64,000 nt of DNA from Allochromatium palmeri (GTDB taxonomy: Bacteria > Pseudomonadota > Gammaproteobacteria > Chromatiales > Chromatiaceae): positions 124,001-188,000 of the forward strand of contig NZ_WNKT01000001.1 of assembly GCF_009720725.1 (NCBI RefSeq), given 5' to 3'. Every line of letters starts with the position of its first letter. Within the stretch, counting starts at the first letter, position 1. Of this stretch, positions 47,852 to 57,356 are shown in pieces. The translations under genes were made by a program, and so were the position numbers. The notes beneath the pieces were generated by a model that was not told the origin of the DNA, did not search any database, and saw nothing but the letters and a program-made list of their open reading frames with translations.

Positions 47852-48355
47852 GTGTCCAAGCTTGAACCCATACGCAAACTCAAGGCAACTGACGACGTCG
47901 AATCCTTCGATTGCGGCCAAGCCGCCTTGAACCAATTTTTGCAGCGACACGCCTGGAACAATCAGCGCGCCAACAGTGCGCAAACCTATGTCTGTTGCAG
48001 TGAGGGCACCGTCGTCGGGTTCTACAGCCTGACGGTCGGCAGTGTCGACCACCCCACCGCCCCGGAGCGCGTGACGAAGGGACTGGCTCGACATCCTGTC
48101 CCTGTGATGCTATTGGCACGCCTGGCCGTCGATCGAGCCTTTCAGGGAAGGGGGCTGGGATCGGCGCTACTAAAAGATGCATTGCAGCGCACCTTGCGTG
48201 CCGCCGACATTGCTGGCATACGTGCCGTGCTGGTTCATGCCAAGGACGAGGAGGCTCGGCAATGGTATCGGACGTTTGATTTCCGGGATGGAACATCGGA
48301 TCCGTTCCATCTCTTCCTGGTGCTGAAGGATCTCAAGGCGCTGCTTTCGGGGTGA
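47852..48355 (+). CDS. GNAT acetyltransferase toxin (TacT/AtaT-like)
   Basis: A 167-residue GNAT-fold toxin of the family that acetylates the amino group of aminoacyl-tRNA and halts translation. Visible features: FDCGQAALNQFLQRHAWNNQ, the acetyl-CoA pyrophosphate loop AFQGRGLGSALLKDAL near 104-117, and the C-terminal active-site tyrosine region HAKDEEARQWYRTFDFRDG near 135-150. Start is GTG 47852, 3 bp after the antitoxin stop, so the antitoxin is translated first. Which tRNA it targets cannot be told. Confidence 0.88.
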   Translation: MSKLEPIRKLKATDDVESFDCGQAALNQFLQRHAWNNQRANSAQTYVCCSEGTVVGFYSLTVGSVDHPTAPERVTKGLARHPVPVMLLARLAVDRAFQGRGLGSALLKDALQRTLRAADIAGIRAVLVHAKDEEARQWYRTFDFRDGTSDPFHLFLVLKDLKALLSG

Positions 48356-48544
48356 GTCAGCGATCTTCGTGAGGGACTGAGTCTTGGCCAATCTTGACAG
48401 CCCGCAGTCGATTCAGGACTATGGATCACCTTAGTCATCCCGGCGTTCCGGTCCCATGTTGGTATCGACGCCCAGCCGCGAAATCGCGTCCACTCACCAT
48501 CCCGATCCACTTGATCGACGCCGCTCCCCGTCCACCGGATCTCC

Positions 48545-49870
48545 ATGTCGCGTAAGCTTTTCATTCAAACCTATGGCTGCCAGATGAACGAGTACGACTC
48601 GGCGCGTCTGGCCGATGCGCTGCGTGTCGCGGCGGGTCTGGAGCTGACCGATCAGCCCGAAGAGGCCGATGTCCTGCTGCTCAACACCTGCTCGATCCGC
48701 GAGAAGGCGCAGGAGAAGGTCTTCTCGCAACTCGGGCGCTGGAAGCCCTGGAAGCAGGCGCGGCCCGATCTGGTGATCGGCGTTGGCGGCTGTGTCGCCA
48801 GCCAGGAGGGCGAAGCGATCCGCACTCGCGCCCCTTATGTGGATCTGGTGTTCGGTCCCCAGACCCTGCACCGGCTGCCGCAGATGCTCAAGGATCTGGA
48901 GACCAACCGCCGGCCCCAGGTCGACGTCTCCTTCCCCGAGATCGAAAAGTTCGACTGTCTGCCCGCGCCGCGCGCCGAGGGACCGAGCGCCTTTGTCTCG
49001 GTGATGGAAGGCTGCTCCAAATACTGTACCTATTGCGTGGTGCCCTACACCCGTGGCGAGGAGATCAGCCGGCCCTTTGACGACGTGATCGCCGAGGTCG
49101 CGGATCTGGCCGAACAGGGCGTGCGCGAGATCAACCTGCTCGGCCAGAACGTCAACGCCTATCGCGGTCTGATGGCCGACGGCGCCACGGCAAGTCTGGC
49201 ACTGCTGATCCGCTATGTGGCGGCGGTCGAGGGCATCGGGCGCATCCGCTTCACCACCAGCCATCCGGTCGAGTTCGGCGACGATCTGATCGAGACCTTC
49301 GCCGAGGTGCCCGAGCTGGCGAGTTTCGTCCATTTGCCGGTGCAGTCCGGCTCGGACCACATCCTGGCGGCGATGAAACGCGGTCATACCGTGCTCGAAT
49401 ATCGCGCCAAGATCCGCCGCTTGCGCGAGGCACGCCCGGACATCTGCATCTCGTCGGACTTCATCGTCGGTTTCCCGAACGAGACGGACGAAGACTTCGC
49501 CGCGACCATCGATCTGATCGATCAGGTCGGCTTCGACCACAGCTTCAGCTTCGTCTACAGCCGTCGTCCCGGCACGCCCGCCGCCGACTATCCGGACGCG
49601 GTGCCGCTGGAGGTTAAGAAGGCGCGTCTGGAGCGGCTGCAACAGCGCATCGACACCAACGCCCAGCGCATCAGCCGCCAGATGGTCGGCACGGTGCAGC
49701 GCGTGCTGGTCGAAGGGCCGTCGCGCAAGAATCCGGCCCAGCTCGCCGGGCGCACCGAGAACAACCGCGTGGTCAATTTCGACGGCCCGGCCGAACTCAT
49801 CGGCCAGTTCGTCGATCTGACCATCACCGAATCACTCCCCAATTCATTGCGTGGGCGACTGGCCCACTGA
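48545..49870 (+). CDS. miaB: tRNA-2-methylthio-N6-isopentenyladenosine synthase
   Basis: A radical SAM methylthiotransferase that converts i6A37 to ms2i6A37 in tRNAs reading UNN codons. The 441 residues have the UPF0004 domain with three cluster cysteines ([31 protein letters not shown]), the radical SAM motif CSKYCTYC near residue 157, and a C-terminal TRAM domain ([20 protein letters not shown]). A TTGACA hexamer at 48394-48399 in the upstream gap may be part of its promoter, without a convincing -10. It heads the miaB-ybeZ-ybeY-ybeX run typical of gammaproteobacteria. Confidence 0.97.
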   Translation: MSRKLFIQTYGCQMNEYDSARLADALRVAAGLELTDQPEEADVLLLNTCSIREKAQEKVFSQLGRWKPWKQARPDLVIGVGGCVASQEGEAIRTRAPYVDLVFGPQTLHRLPQMLKDLETNRRPQVDVSFPEIEKFDCLPAPRAEGPSAFVSVMEGCSKYCTYCVVPYTRGEEISRPFDDVIAEVADLAEQGVREINLLGQNVNAYRGLMADGATASLALLIRYVAAVEGIGRIRFTTSHPVEFGDDLIETFAEVPELASFVHLPVQSGSDHILAAMKRGHTVLEYRAKIRRLREARPDICISSDFIVGFPNETDEDFAATIDLIDQVGFDHSFSFVYSRRPGTPAADYPDAVPLEVKKARLERLQQRIDTNAQRISRQMVGTVQRVLVEGPSRKNPAQLAGRTENNRVVNFDGPAELIGQFVDLTITESLPNSLRGRLAH

Positions 49871-49875
49871 GCCGC

Positions 49876-50847
49876 TTGAGTATTCAAACCCAATCCATCG
49901 ACTTCGAGCTCACGCCCGAGGACAACGCGCGTCTGGCCAATCTCTGCGGCCAGTTCGATCAACATCTTCGTCAACTCGAACGCCGGCTCGGCATCGAGAT
50001 CAGTAATCGCGGATCGAGCTTCCGGCTGATCGGCGAGGGCGACTCGGTACGGCTCGGCGAGCAGGTGCTGCGCGCGCTCTATGCCGAGACCGCCGAGGCG
50101 GTGATCACACCCGAGACGCTCCATCTCGCGCTCCAGGAATCCGGCGTGGACGCGCTGCTGGAGCAGGTCGAGGACCGGCTGCCGGACGTGGTCATCAAGA
50201 CCAAGCGCGGTCTGATCCGCGCGCGCGGACCCAATCAGCAGGAGTACCTGCACGCCATTCTCAAGCACGACATCAATTTTGGCGTGGGACCGGCCGGCAC
50301 CGGCAAGACCTATCTGGCCGTGGCCTGCGCGGTCGAGGCGCTGGAATCGGATCGGGTGCGGCGGCTGTTGCTGGTGCGCCCGGCGGTCGAAGCCGGCGAG
50401 CGGCTCGGCTTCCTGCCCGGCGATCTGGCGCAGAAGATCGATCCCTATCTGCGTCCGCTCTATGACGCCCTGTTCGAAATGTTCGGCTTCGAGAAGGTCA
50501 ACAAGCTCATCGAGCGCAATGTCATCGAGGTCGCGCCGCTGGCTTACATGAGGGGTCGTACACTTAATGAGTCCTTCATCATCCTCGATGAGGCGCAGAA
50601 CACCACGCCCGAGCAGATGAAGATGTTCCTGACCCGCATCGGCTTTGGTTCGACTGCCGTCATCACCGGCGACGTGACCCAGGTCGATCTGCCGCGCGGT
50701 CAGCCGTCCGGCTTGCGTCAAGCGGTCGAGATCCTCAAGGACGTGCAGGGGATCAGCTTCACCTTCTTCAACGCCCGCGACGTGGTGCGTCATGCCCTGG
50801 TGCAGCGCATCGTCAACGCTTACGAGGCCTTCGAGAATCAGCCATGA
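49876..50847 (+). CDS. ybeZ: PhoH-like ATPase YbeZ
   Basis: A cytoplasmic P-loop ATPase that partners the YbeY RNase in rRNA processing. 323 residues; an N-terminal RNA-binding-like region ([20 protein letters not shown]) and a PhoH domain with Walker [16 protein letters not shown] near residue 138, [20 protein letters not shown], Walker [21 protein letters not shown]. The start codon is TTG 49876, 5 bp after the miaB stop. It overlaps ybeY by 4 bp (ATGA). Confidence 0.95.
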   Translation: MSIQTQSIDFELTPEDNARLANLCGQFDQHLRQLERRLGIEISNRGSSFRLIGEGDSVRLGEQVLRALYAETAEAVITPETLHLALQESGVDALLEQVEDRLPDVVIKTKRGLIRARGPNQQEYLHAILKHDINFGVGPAGTGKTYLAVACAVEALESDRVRRLLLVRPAVEAGERLGFLPGDLAQKIDPYLRPLYDALFEMFGFEKVNKLIERNVIEVAPLAYMRGRTLNESFIILDEAQNTTPEQMKMFLTRIGFGSTAVITGDVTQVDLPRGQPSGLRQAVEILKDVQGISFTFFNARDVVRHALVQRIVNAYEAFENQP

Positions 50848-51380
50848 GCGTCGAACTGGAGCTGGATCTACAGGTCGCCACCGAGGACGCCGATCATCCG
50901 CTGCCGCCCCAGTTCGAGCGCTGGGTACGGGCGGCGCTGGAGCAGGCGGAACCGCCGTTTCAACGTGCGCACGCCGAGCTGACCATCCGGCTTGTCGATC
51001 CCGACGAGAGCCAGGCGCTCAACCTTCAGTATCGCGGACGCGACACGCCGACCAATGTGCTGTCCTTTCCGTTCGAGCCGCCACCCGGTCTCGACGCGGA
51101 CGACCCGATCCATGACCTGCTCGGCGATCTGGTGATCTGCACCGAGGTGGTGCGACACGAGGCACTGGAGCAGGGCAAGGCGCCGGAGGCACACTGGGCG
51201 CACATGGTGGTACATGGCGTCCTGCATCTGCTTGATTACGATCACGTTACAGATGCCGAGGCCGCTGTGATGGAAACACTGGAAACGGCGATCCTGGGCG
51301 GGTTAGGATTCCCACCACCCTATGAAGACCAGGGCAACCTGGAGGATTTCAAGACACCTCATGACGAGCGATCGATCTAG
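50844..51380 (+). CDS. ybeY: Endoribonuclease YbeY
   Basis: A zinc metalloprotein needed for 16S rRNA 3'-end maturation and ribosome quality control. The 178 residues include [10 protein letters not shown] near residue 70 and the zinc motif [15 protein letters not shown] with histidines near 124, 128 and 134. Overlap with ybeZ (ATGA) and with ybeX (20 bp) shows one translationally coupled unit. Confidence 0.95.
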   Translation: MSVELELDLQVATEDADHPLPPQFERWVRAALEQAEPPFQRAHAELTIRLVDPDESQALNLQYRGRDTPTNVLSFPFEPPPGLDADDPIHDLLGDLVICTEVVRHEALEQGKAPEAHWAHMVVHGVLHLLDYDHVTDAEAAVMETLETAILGGLGFPPPYEDQGNLEDFKTPHDERSI

Positions 51381-52245
51381 CGAGGGTTCGCGATCACGCC
51401 ACTGGCTCGGACGTTTGGGCCAGTTGCTGGGTGGCGAGCCACAGGACAGGGAGCAGCTCATCGAGTTGCTGAAGGATGCGCGCGAGCGCCAATTGCTGGA
51501 CACGGATGCCCTGAGCATGATCGAGGGCGTGCTCCAGGTTTCGGACCTGCGGGTGCGCGACATCATGATTCCGCGCGCCGAGATGGTCGCGCTGCGCCGC
51601 GACGATCCGCTGGAGAAGATCCTCCAGATCGCGGTCAAGTCGGCCCATTCACGCTTTCCGGTCACGGGCGATGACAAGGGCGAGGTGGTCGGCATCCTGC
51701 TGGCAAAGGATCTGCTGTCGTTCTGTGTCGAGACAGGGCGGCGTGCCTTCAACATCCGCGATCTGCTGCGCTCGGCGGTCTTCGTGCCCGAGAGCAAGCG
51801 GCTCAACGTGCTGCTCAAGGAATTTCGCGCCAGCCGTAATCACATGGCGATCGTGGTCGACGAGTACGGCAATGCCTCGGGGTTGGTGACGATCGAGGAC
51901 GTGCTCGAACAGATCGTTGGCGAGATCGAAGACGAGCACGACTATGACGAGGGGTCTGGAATCTTCCGTCGCGGCGAGAACGATTTCAGCGCCAAGGCGC
52001 GCACCCCGATCGAGGATTTCAACGAATACTTCGGCAGCGACTTCTCGGACGAGGAGTTCGACACCATCGGCGGGCTGGTGGTCAATGCCTTCGGGCATCT
52101 GCCCAAGCGCGGCGAGTCGGTGGAGCTCGGGCGCTTCCGTTTCACCGTGATGCGCGCCGACAGCCGGCGGGTGCATCTGCTCAATATCGAGTCTCTCGAC
52201 CCGCCGGATCCGTCCCCGTCCGATCACGAGGGCGATGGGGACTGA
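51361..52245 (+). CDS. ybeX: YbeX/CorC-type CBS-domain protein
   Basis: 294 residues: two CBS domains (about 70-130, [17 protein letters not shown], and 135-190, [20 protein letters not shown]) and a C-terminal CorC_HlyC domain ([20 protein letters not shown]). Once thought to serve Mg/Co efflux, YbeX is now linked to ribosome maturation with YbeY and YbeZ. ATG 51361 ([12 protein letters not shown]) lies within the end of ybeY; the in-frame ATG at 51322 is further inside ybeY and less likely. Lgt/Lnt, which often follow, are absent; the gene instead runs into a pseudogene. Confidence 0.93.
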   Translation: MTSDRSSEGSRSRHWLGRLGQLLGGEPQDREQLIELLKDARERQLLDTDALSMIEGVLQVSDLRVRDIMIPRAEMVALRRDDPLEKILQIAVKSAHSRFPVTGDDKGEVVGILLAKDLLSFCVETGRRAFNIRDLLRSAVFVPESKRLNVLLKEFRASRNHMAIVVDEYGNASGLVTIEDVLEQIVGEIEDEHDYDEGSGIFRRGENDFSAKARTPIEDFNEYFGSDFSDEEFDTIGGLVVNAFGHLPKRGESVELGRFRFTVMRADSRRVHLLNIESLDPPDPSPSDHEGDGD

Positions 52246-52490
52246 TGGTCTCAGTGAGACTCGGTGCCCTGATGTTGCTCTATTACCGCAAGGATCTGCT
52301 CGACAAGCATGGCTTCGCGCCGCCCGAGACCTGGGCCGATTTGGAGCGGATCGCGCGCGTCATTCTGGAGCGCGAAGCCGATCCTCAGCTCGCAGGCTTC
52401 GTCTGGCAGGGCAGCGCCTACGAGGGCCTGACCTGCAATGCGCTGGAATGGATCGATTCGTACCGGGGTGGAACCATCATCGATCTCTAT
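52245..52490 (+). pseudogene. Fragment of an ABC-transporter solute-binding protein
   Basis: ATG 52245 overlaps the ybeX stop by one base, but the frame soon reads LYYRKDLLDKHGFAPPETWA and AGFVWQGSAYEGLTCNALEW, the middle of family 1 sugar-binding proteins. The signal peptide, first 100 and last 200 residues are missing. Beyond about 52490 the sequence continues in another frame as a diguanylate cyclase relic. The fragment cannot make a folded binding protein. Confidence 0.7.
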
Positions 52491-52492
52491 GC

Positions 52493-52987
52493 GAGACCTC
52501 TCGCGCCGAGATCGAGCAGGCCGAACAGCGTCTGGTCCAGGATCTCCAGGCGCTGCTGGCGATCTCACTGATCACCCTCGTCACGATCATCCGGCCGCTG
52601 AGGCAGTTGACACGTCACGCCGATGATATCGCCAAGGGCTATTGGCATTTCATCCAGTCCTGCGACACCTCCGCGCAACGTCAGGATGAATTCGGCATTT
52701 TGATCCGAACCTTCAATCTGATGATCGAGACGATCCGCGCCACGCATCAGGAGCTAAAAGACGCCAATGCATGCTTGGAGCAGAAAGTCAGCGAGCGCAC
52801 GCGCGAACTGGAAGAGAAGAACCGGCAGCTCGAACGGCCTTCATCCACCGACGGCCTGACGCAGATCAGCAACCGGGTCAAGCTCGACGAGCAGTTCCAA
52901 GAGCAACTTCAGGACGCGATGGTTGAGCGCGCCGACCAGGCACTCTATTGGGCCAAGTCGGAGGGACGTAACCGCGTGCTCGCCTGA
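52493..52987 (+). pseudogene. Gutted HAMP-GGDEF diguanylate cyclase
   Basis: One frame ending at TGA 52985-52987 reads RAEIEQAEQRLVQDLQALLA, a shortened membrane helix, a HAMP-like part (IIRPLRQLTRHADDIAKGYW), a coiled-coil linker (QKVSERTRELEEKNRQLERP) and the start of a GGDEF domain (SSTDGLTQISNRVKLDEQF). It then jumps to the last 20 residues of such a domain (VERADQALYWAKSEGRNRVL). About 130 residues, including the GG(D/E)EF active site, are deleted, so no cyclic-di-GMP can be made. The start is also missing. Confidence 0.75.
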
Positions 52988-53013
52988 GTCTGGTGTCAGT
53001 GGCCAATTGATCC

Positions 53014-53032
53014 CGGACCTGGTTTAGGTCCG
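53014..53032. terminator. Hairpin between the cyclase relic and the DUF29 gene
   Basis: Perfect 7-bp stem CGGACCT (53014-53020) with 53026-53032 and loop GGTTT, in the gap between convergent genes. Confidence 0.45.
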
Positions 53033-53066
53033 AACGTCTTGGAAAAAGACCAGCGGCGAGCCAGTG

Positions 53067-53501
53067 TCAGGTTTCGGGAAACCAGCATGCATTCAGGATT
53101 TCATCATCCATGAGCCAGGGACAAGTCTCCGGAAAGCAGTCCAGTCCTGTTTCGGTGGTGGCCTGTGCGAGTGCCTTTGACCAGACCATATCCAGCCAGC
53201 GTGGCTCCAGGAGTTTGGGCTTCAGGCTGGGGGTATCATCCAGGTGATAGGCGATTTCCTTGCGCTGCGCCCGGATCGTTCGCTCCCAACTGGCTCCGCG
53301 TCGCTCGGGTTGATACTGCCATTTCAGCAAATGGGCCAGGAGTACGCTCATTCGGCTCGTCAGTTCGCGCTGTTCGCTCTTGCCCACGTCCTCGATCTCC
53401 TCGGCGACATGCTCTATATCCACCAAGTCGAAGCGACCAGCGCGGATCAATTGAGCCTGCTCCATCGACCAGGCTAAGATATCTTCGTTATAGGTATGCA
53501 T
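53067..53501 (-). CDS. DUF29 family protein
   Basis: 144 residues with the family features YNEDILAWSMEQAQLIRAGR, EHVAEEIEDVGKSEQRELTS, LLAHLLKWQYQPERRGASWE and the end FPETCPWLMDDEILNACWFP. DUF29 proteins are small, helical and cytoplasmic, usually in several copies in cyanobacteria and purple sulfur bacteria, often near transposable elements; function unknown. The gene lies just downstream of hyfG on the same strand with a 54-bp gap. Confidence 0.9.
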   Translation of the reverse strand: MHTYNEDILAWSMEQAQLIRAGRFDLVDIEHVAEEIEDVGKSEQRELTSRMSVLLAHLLKWQYQPERRGASWERTIRAQRKEIAYHLDDTPSLKPKLLEPRWLDMVWSKALAQATTETGLDCFPETCPWLMDDEILNACWFPET

Positions 53502-53555
53502 GATGGAAATCCTCTGGACCTTGGCTCTATTCGGTGGTCGGAGTGGTCTTCGGGA

Positions 53556-55169
53556 TTAGAGGTCATGGCCGGCGTAGGAGCCGTTGACCGATTTGTTGCA
53601 GACCGGGAAATCGGGGACGATGTTGCCCAGGATCAGCCGTTCGAGCGCCGGCCAGGTGAACCAGCTCGGGTCGCGCGGGAAGTAGCGGGCGATGTGTCCG
53701 GTGTCGTCGAAACGCACGAAGCTCAGGATCTCGCCGCGCCAGCCGTCGATCAACCCCAGTCCCATGGCGCCGGCTTCGGGCGGCGGGAGCGGTGTCGCGA
53801 TCTCACCCGCCGGCAGGTCGTCGAGCAGGCGATCCAGCATCCACAGACTGCCGCGCACCTCACCGAGCCGTACCCGCACTCGCGCGGCTACATCGCCTTC
53901 GGTCTGAACCGGAACCTCGACCCGCAGCCGCTCATAGGGCGGGTAGGGGCTGTCATGGCGGACATCGAACGCCAGACCGCTGGCCTTGCCGACATAGCCG
54001 GTGCAGCCGAGTTCGCGCGCATCGGCTTCAGACAGAAGGCCGGTCGTGAGCAGCCGGTCGTCGAGCGAGGGCAGATCCTCGACGATGTCGAAGATGGGTT
54101 CGATGGCTTGGTGGAACGCGGCATGGTCCTGACGCAGCGTCTGAAAACCGGCCGCCGAGAGATCCTGGGCGACCCCGCCGGGGACGATCGCATCCATCAG
54201 CAGTCGATGTCCGAACAGCTCGCGCGAGCGTCGCTGCCACTGCTCGCGCAGGCGTGCGCACTGGACATGGGCGAAGGCGAACCCGACATCGTTGCAGATG
54301 GCGCCGATGTCGCCGAGATGATTGGCGATGCGCTCGCGTTCGGCCAGGAGCGCGCGCAGGACCAGGGCGCGGGGCGGCACCTCACAGCCACCGGCGCGTT
54401 CCATGGCCTGACAGGCCGCCCAGGCATGGGCGACCGTCGAGTCGCCCGAGACCCGTCCGGCGAGCCGCACCAGTCCAGCCGGATCGCGTCCGACAGCGAG
54501 TTTTTCGATGCCGCGATGGACATAGCCGAGCCGCTCTTCCAGCCGCCGCACGTCCTCGCCCATGGCCTGAAAGCGGAAGTGTCCTGGTTCGATGATGCCC
54601 GCATGGACCGGGCCGACCGGGATCTCGTGGGTTCCACCGCCGAGCGCTGGCTCGAAGGGATACTCGGCATCGGCCGGGGCGCGGCGCGTATCCTCGCCGC
54701 TCGCGGGAAAATCGGCGCGCAGCGGAAAACGATCCTCGGGCCAGGCCTGATGGCGCGTCCAGCGGCGTCCGTCGGGCTGATCGGTCCAGATGAGTCCGGT
54801 CAGGTCATGCGCGTGGCGCTCCAGTCGGCTGATTCCGGGGAAATGCGGCGCCTGTGAGGCCAGATGCGGCCGGCTCAACGGAACTTCGGTTTCCAGGATC
54901 AGATAGTCGCCGTCGCGCTCCAGGCAGGCCATCACGCGCAGACGCGGTTCGGTGCCGTGGCGTGCCAGATCGGCTGACGTGTCGAGCGGATCGGCCCAGA
55001 CGCCGGCGTGACGCGCACCCAGCTCAGCGGCGATCCGCGCGGCTGGTTCCCACGCCTCGGGATCGAGGATCAGGCGCTGTGCGGGAGCGAGTGTTTCGTC
55101 GTCACGGATGTTCGCGCCGGATTCACCGAGGCGGCTCAGCAAGTCGGGCAGCCAGTCGCAGCGGCTCAT
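53556..55169 (-). CDS. hyfG: HyfG/HycE-like subunit without nickel ligands
   Basis: 537 residues equal to the fused NuoC-NuoD-like large subunit of group 4 membrane hydrogenases: N-terminal 30-kDa-like part (about 60-190), then the 49-kDa-like catalytic part with RLGYVHRGIEKLAVGR. The [NiFe] site is absent: the first motif, RVCGIC in E. coli HycE, reads RVSGDS, and the terminal DPCxxC reads NGSYAGHD. It therefore cannot carry a NiFe centre and would work as a structural or quinone-site subunit of an ion-translocating complex. ATG 55169 overlaps the hyfF stop by 4 bp. Last gene of the run; the expected NuoB/HyfI small subunit does not follow. Confidence 0.88.
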   Translation of the reverse strand: MSRCDWLPDLLSRLGESGANIRDDETLAPAQRLILDPEAWEPAARIAAELGARHAGVWADPLDTSADLARHGTEPRLRVMACLERDGDYLILETEVPLSRPHLASQAPHFPGISRLERHAHDLTGLIWTDQPDGRRWTRHQAWPEDRFPLRADFPASGEDTRRAPADAEYPFEPALGGGTHEIPVGPVHAGIIEPGHFRFQAMGEDVRRLEERLGYVHRGIEKLAVGRDPAGLVRLAGRVSGDSTVAHAWAACQAMERAGGCEVPPRALVLRALLAERERIANHLGDIGAICNDVGFAFAHVQCARLREQWQRRSRELFGHRLLMDAIVPGGVAQDLSAAGFQTLRQDHAAFHQAIEPIFDIVEDLPSLDDRLLTTGLLSEADARELGCTGYVGKASGLAFDVRHDSPYPPYERLRVEVPVQTEGDVAARVRVRLGEVRGSLWMLDRLLDDLPAGEIATPLPPPEAGAMGLGLIDGWRGEILSFVRFDDTGHIARYFPRDPSWFTWPALERLILGNIVPDFPVCNKSVNGSYAGHDL

Positions 55170-56638
55170 AGCAGTCCCCCGCCCGTGATCAGGACTGTGG
55201 CCCGATCCAGCCATTCAGCGAGAAAACCGGGAATGGACAATCCCAGCCACAGCACCAGGCCCAGATGCACGAACACCGGCAGCAGATTGGCCGAGACCGG
55301 CCCCTGTCCCTCGGGTGCGCTGCCATAAACCATCGGCTGCAGATGTCGGAACAGTCCGGCGAAGGCAATCGCCAGTCCGCTCAGGAGCACCAGGGTGAAC
55401 CAGGGATGCGTCTGCATGGTCGCGGTCAGCAGCAGAAACTCGCTCGTAAAGACCCCGAACGGCGGAAAGCCGGCGATGGCGACCACGCCAAACAACAGCG
55501 ACCAGCCGATCGCCGGCTGGGTACGGATCAGTCCGCGAATGCGCTCGATCGACTGGGTGCCGGCCAGATGGGTCGCATGACCAACCGTGACGAAGATCGC
55601 CGACTTGGTGAGCGAATGCACCAGCATGTGCAGCAGGGCGCCGAAGGTCGCCAGCGGCCCGCCGAGTCCGAAGGCGAAGGTCATCAGCCCCATGTGCTCA
55701 ATCGACGAATAGCTGAACAGGCGTTTGATGTCGCGCTGACGGTGTAGGAACAGCGCCGCCACCATGAAGGACACCAGCCCGAAGCCCATCAGCAGCGCCC
55801 CGGCCAGATGCGGCGTCTCGGTCGCCGCCAGCGAGCCATCGACCAGCATCTTGAGCCGCACCACCGCATAGAGCGCGACATTGAGCAGCAGCCCGGAGAG
55901 CACCGCCGACATCGGCGTCGGTCCCTCGGAATGGGCGTCCGGCAGCCATTGGTGCATGGGTACCAGACCGACCTTGGTGCCATAGCCGACTAGCAGGAAC
56001 ACGAAGGCGATGCGCATCACCGTCGGGTCGAGCGCGGCAGCGTGGGCGTGCAGCACACTCCAGGTCAGACCGGACTCGGTGTCGACAAGCACCAGTTGCG
56101 CCGCGAAATAGGTCAGCACCGTGCCGAACAGAGCCAGCGCGATGCCGACACCGCAGAGGATGAAATACTTCCAGGCGGCCTCGACCGCCTCCGGGGTGCG
56201 ATAGAGCGAGACCAGCAGCACGGTCGCGAGCGTCGCGCCCTCGACCGCCACCCAGAGCACGCCGAGATTGTCGGTGGTCAGCGCCACCAGCATGGTGAGC
56301 ATGAACGCCTGATAGAGCGCGTGATACAGACGCAGGTTGAACACACTGATGCGCCCGCTCGCCTGCACATGCTGCATGTAGGGGCGCGAGAAAATGGCCG
56401 TGGTCAGCCCCACGAAGGCGGTGAGCACGATCAGATAGACGTTGAAGGCATCGACCCGAAAGCCCGGACCTGTGACGATGTCGACCTGCGCAACCGTCCA
56501 GGCCAGCCACAGCGAACTGAGCAGGGTCAGACCCGAGACTCCCAGATTGAGCCAGCCCGCCGGCCCGAGCGCGCGCACCAGAAAGAGTGCGAGTCCGCCG
56601 ATCAGGGGCGTCAGCAAGGTCAGTAGTAACGGGGTCAT
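55166..56638 (-). CDS. hyfF: HyfF-like antiporter subunit (NuoN/NuoM type)
   Basis: 490 residues with about 14 membrane helices of the Mrp/complex-I antiporter fold. The ion-channel motifs are VGYGTKVGLVPMHQWLPDAH (key lysine near residue 230) followed by SEGPTPMSAVLSGLLLNVAL, and an acidic residue in ALTTDNLGVLWVAVEGATLA on helix 5. It would move H+ or Na+ across the inner membrane. ATG 56638 is 1 bp after the hyfE stop; ATG 56653 is the alternative. Confidence 0.88.
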   Translation of the reverse strand: MTPLLLTLLTPLIGGLALFLVRALGPAGWLNLGVSGLTLLSSLWLAWTVAQVDIVTGPGFRVDAFNVYLIVLTAFVGLTTAIFSRPYMQHVQASGRISVFNLRLYHALYQAFMLTMLVALTTDNLGVLWVAVEGATLATVLLVSLYRTPEAVEAAWKYFILCGVGIALALFGTVLTYFAAQLVLVDTESGLTWSVLHAHAAALDPTVMRIAFVFLLVGYGTKVGLVPMHQWLPDAHSEGPTPMSAVLSGLLLNVALYAVVRLKMLVDGSLAATETPHLAGALLMGFGLVSFMVAALFLHRQRDIKRLFSYSSIEHMGLMTFAFGLGGPLATFGALLHMLVHSLTKSAIFVTVGHATHLAGTQSIERIRGLIRTQPAIGWSLLFGVVAIAGFPPFGVFTSEFLLLTATMQTHPWFTLVLLSGLAIAFAGLFRHLQPMVYGSAPEGQGPVSANLLPVFVHLGLVLWLGLSIPGFLAEWLDRATVLITGGGLL

Positions 56639-56639
56639 G

Positions 56640-57356
56640 TCAGGACCAGCCATCCGCCGAGTGATGTGGCGCGCTGTCCAGCGACTCCACTTCCGTTAAC
56701 CGATTGAGCCGGTCGACATTGAGCGAATCGATGCTGTCGCGGATCTGGAAGAAGAAGACGCCAAACAGCACCATCGCCACCAGCAGATCGAAGGCCACGC
56801 CCAGCTCGACCACCAGCGGCATCCCGGCCGTCGCCGAGACAGCGGCCAGAAACAGTCCGTTCTCCATCGACATAAAGCCCAGTACCTGCGCCACCGCCTG
56901 CTGGCGGAAGACCATCATCAGCAGTCCGATCAGCACCAGCGCCAGACTCACGGCGATGATGTTGCGGGTGAACGCCAGTCCCTGCTCGACCATGGGCAGC
57001 ACCAGCCAGTAGCTGAAGATCACCAGCGCCACGCCGGCCATGACCACCAGCGCCGGATGTCGCAGACGCTCGGTGTGACGCTCCAGCCCCAGACGGCGCA
57101 CCAGACGGTGCAGCATCCAGGGAATCAGCAGCGCCTTGAGGATCAGGGTCAGGAGCGCCGAAAAATAGAGATGCCCGGCGTGTCCGCTCAGGGCCACCGT
57201 GAAGGTCACCGCTGCCACCAGCGCCCCTTGCCAGGCAAAAACATGGATCGCCGCGACCAGTCGCGTCTGCGCCAGCAGCACGAACGACAGAAACAATGCC
57301 AGCGCCGCCAGCAGCACGACGAACTGTTGCAGCAGCGGCAACACAGCCAAACTCAT
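56640..57356 (-). CDS. hyfE: HyfE-like membrane subunit (NuoK family)
   Basis: 238 residues with about seven helices (LLQQFVVLLAALALFLSFVL, LVAAIHVFAWQGALVAAVTF, VAQVLGFMSMENGLFLAAVS with a conserved glutamate). It corresponds to HyfE/NuoK and is usually found between the NuoH-like and second antiporter subunits. ATG 57356 overlaps the hyfC stop (ATGA); the long frame up to 57626 lies inside hyfC and is not real. Confidence 0.85.
   Translation of the reverse strand: MSLAVLPLLQQFVVLLAALALFLSFVLLAQTRLVAAIHVFAWQGALVAAVTFTVALSGHAGHLYFSALLTLILKALLIPWMLHRLVRRLGLERHTERLRHPALVVMAGVALVIFSYWLVLPMVEQGLAFTRNIIAVSLALVLIGLLMMVFRQQAVAQVLGFMSMENGLFLAAVSATAGMPLVVELGVAFDLLVAMVLFGVFFFQIRDSIDSLNVDRLNRLTEVESLDSAPHHSADGWS

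Noticed and set aside
48494-50793. Two long - strand frames opposite miaB and ybeZ
   Set aside because: Both are antisense to strongly conserved genes with intact motifs; neither resembles a protein family.
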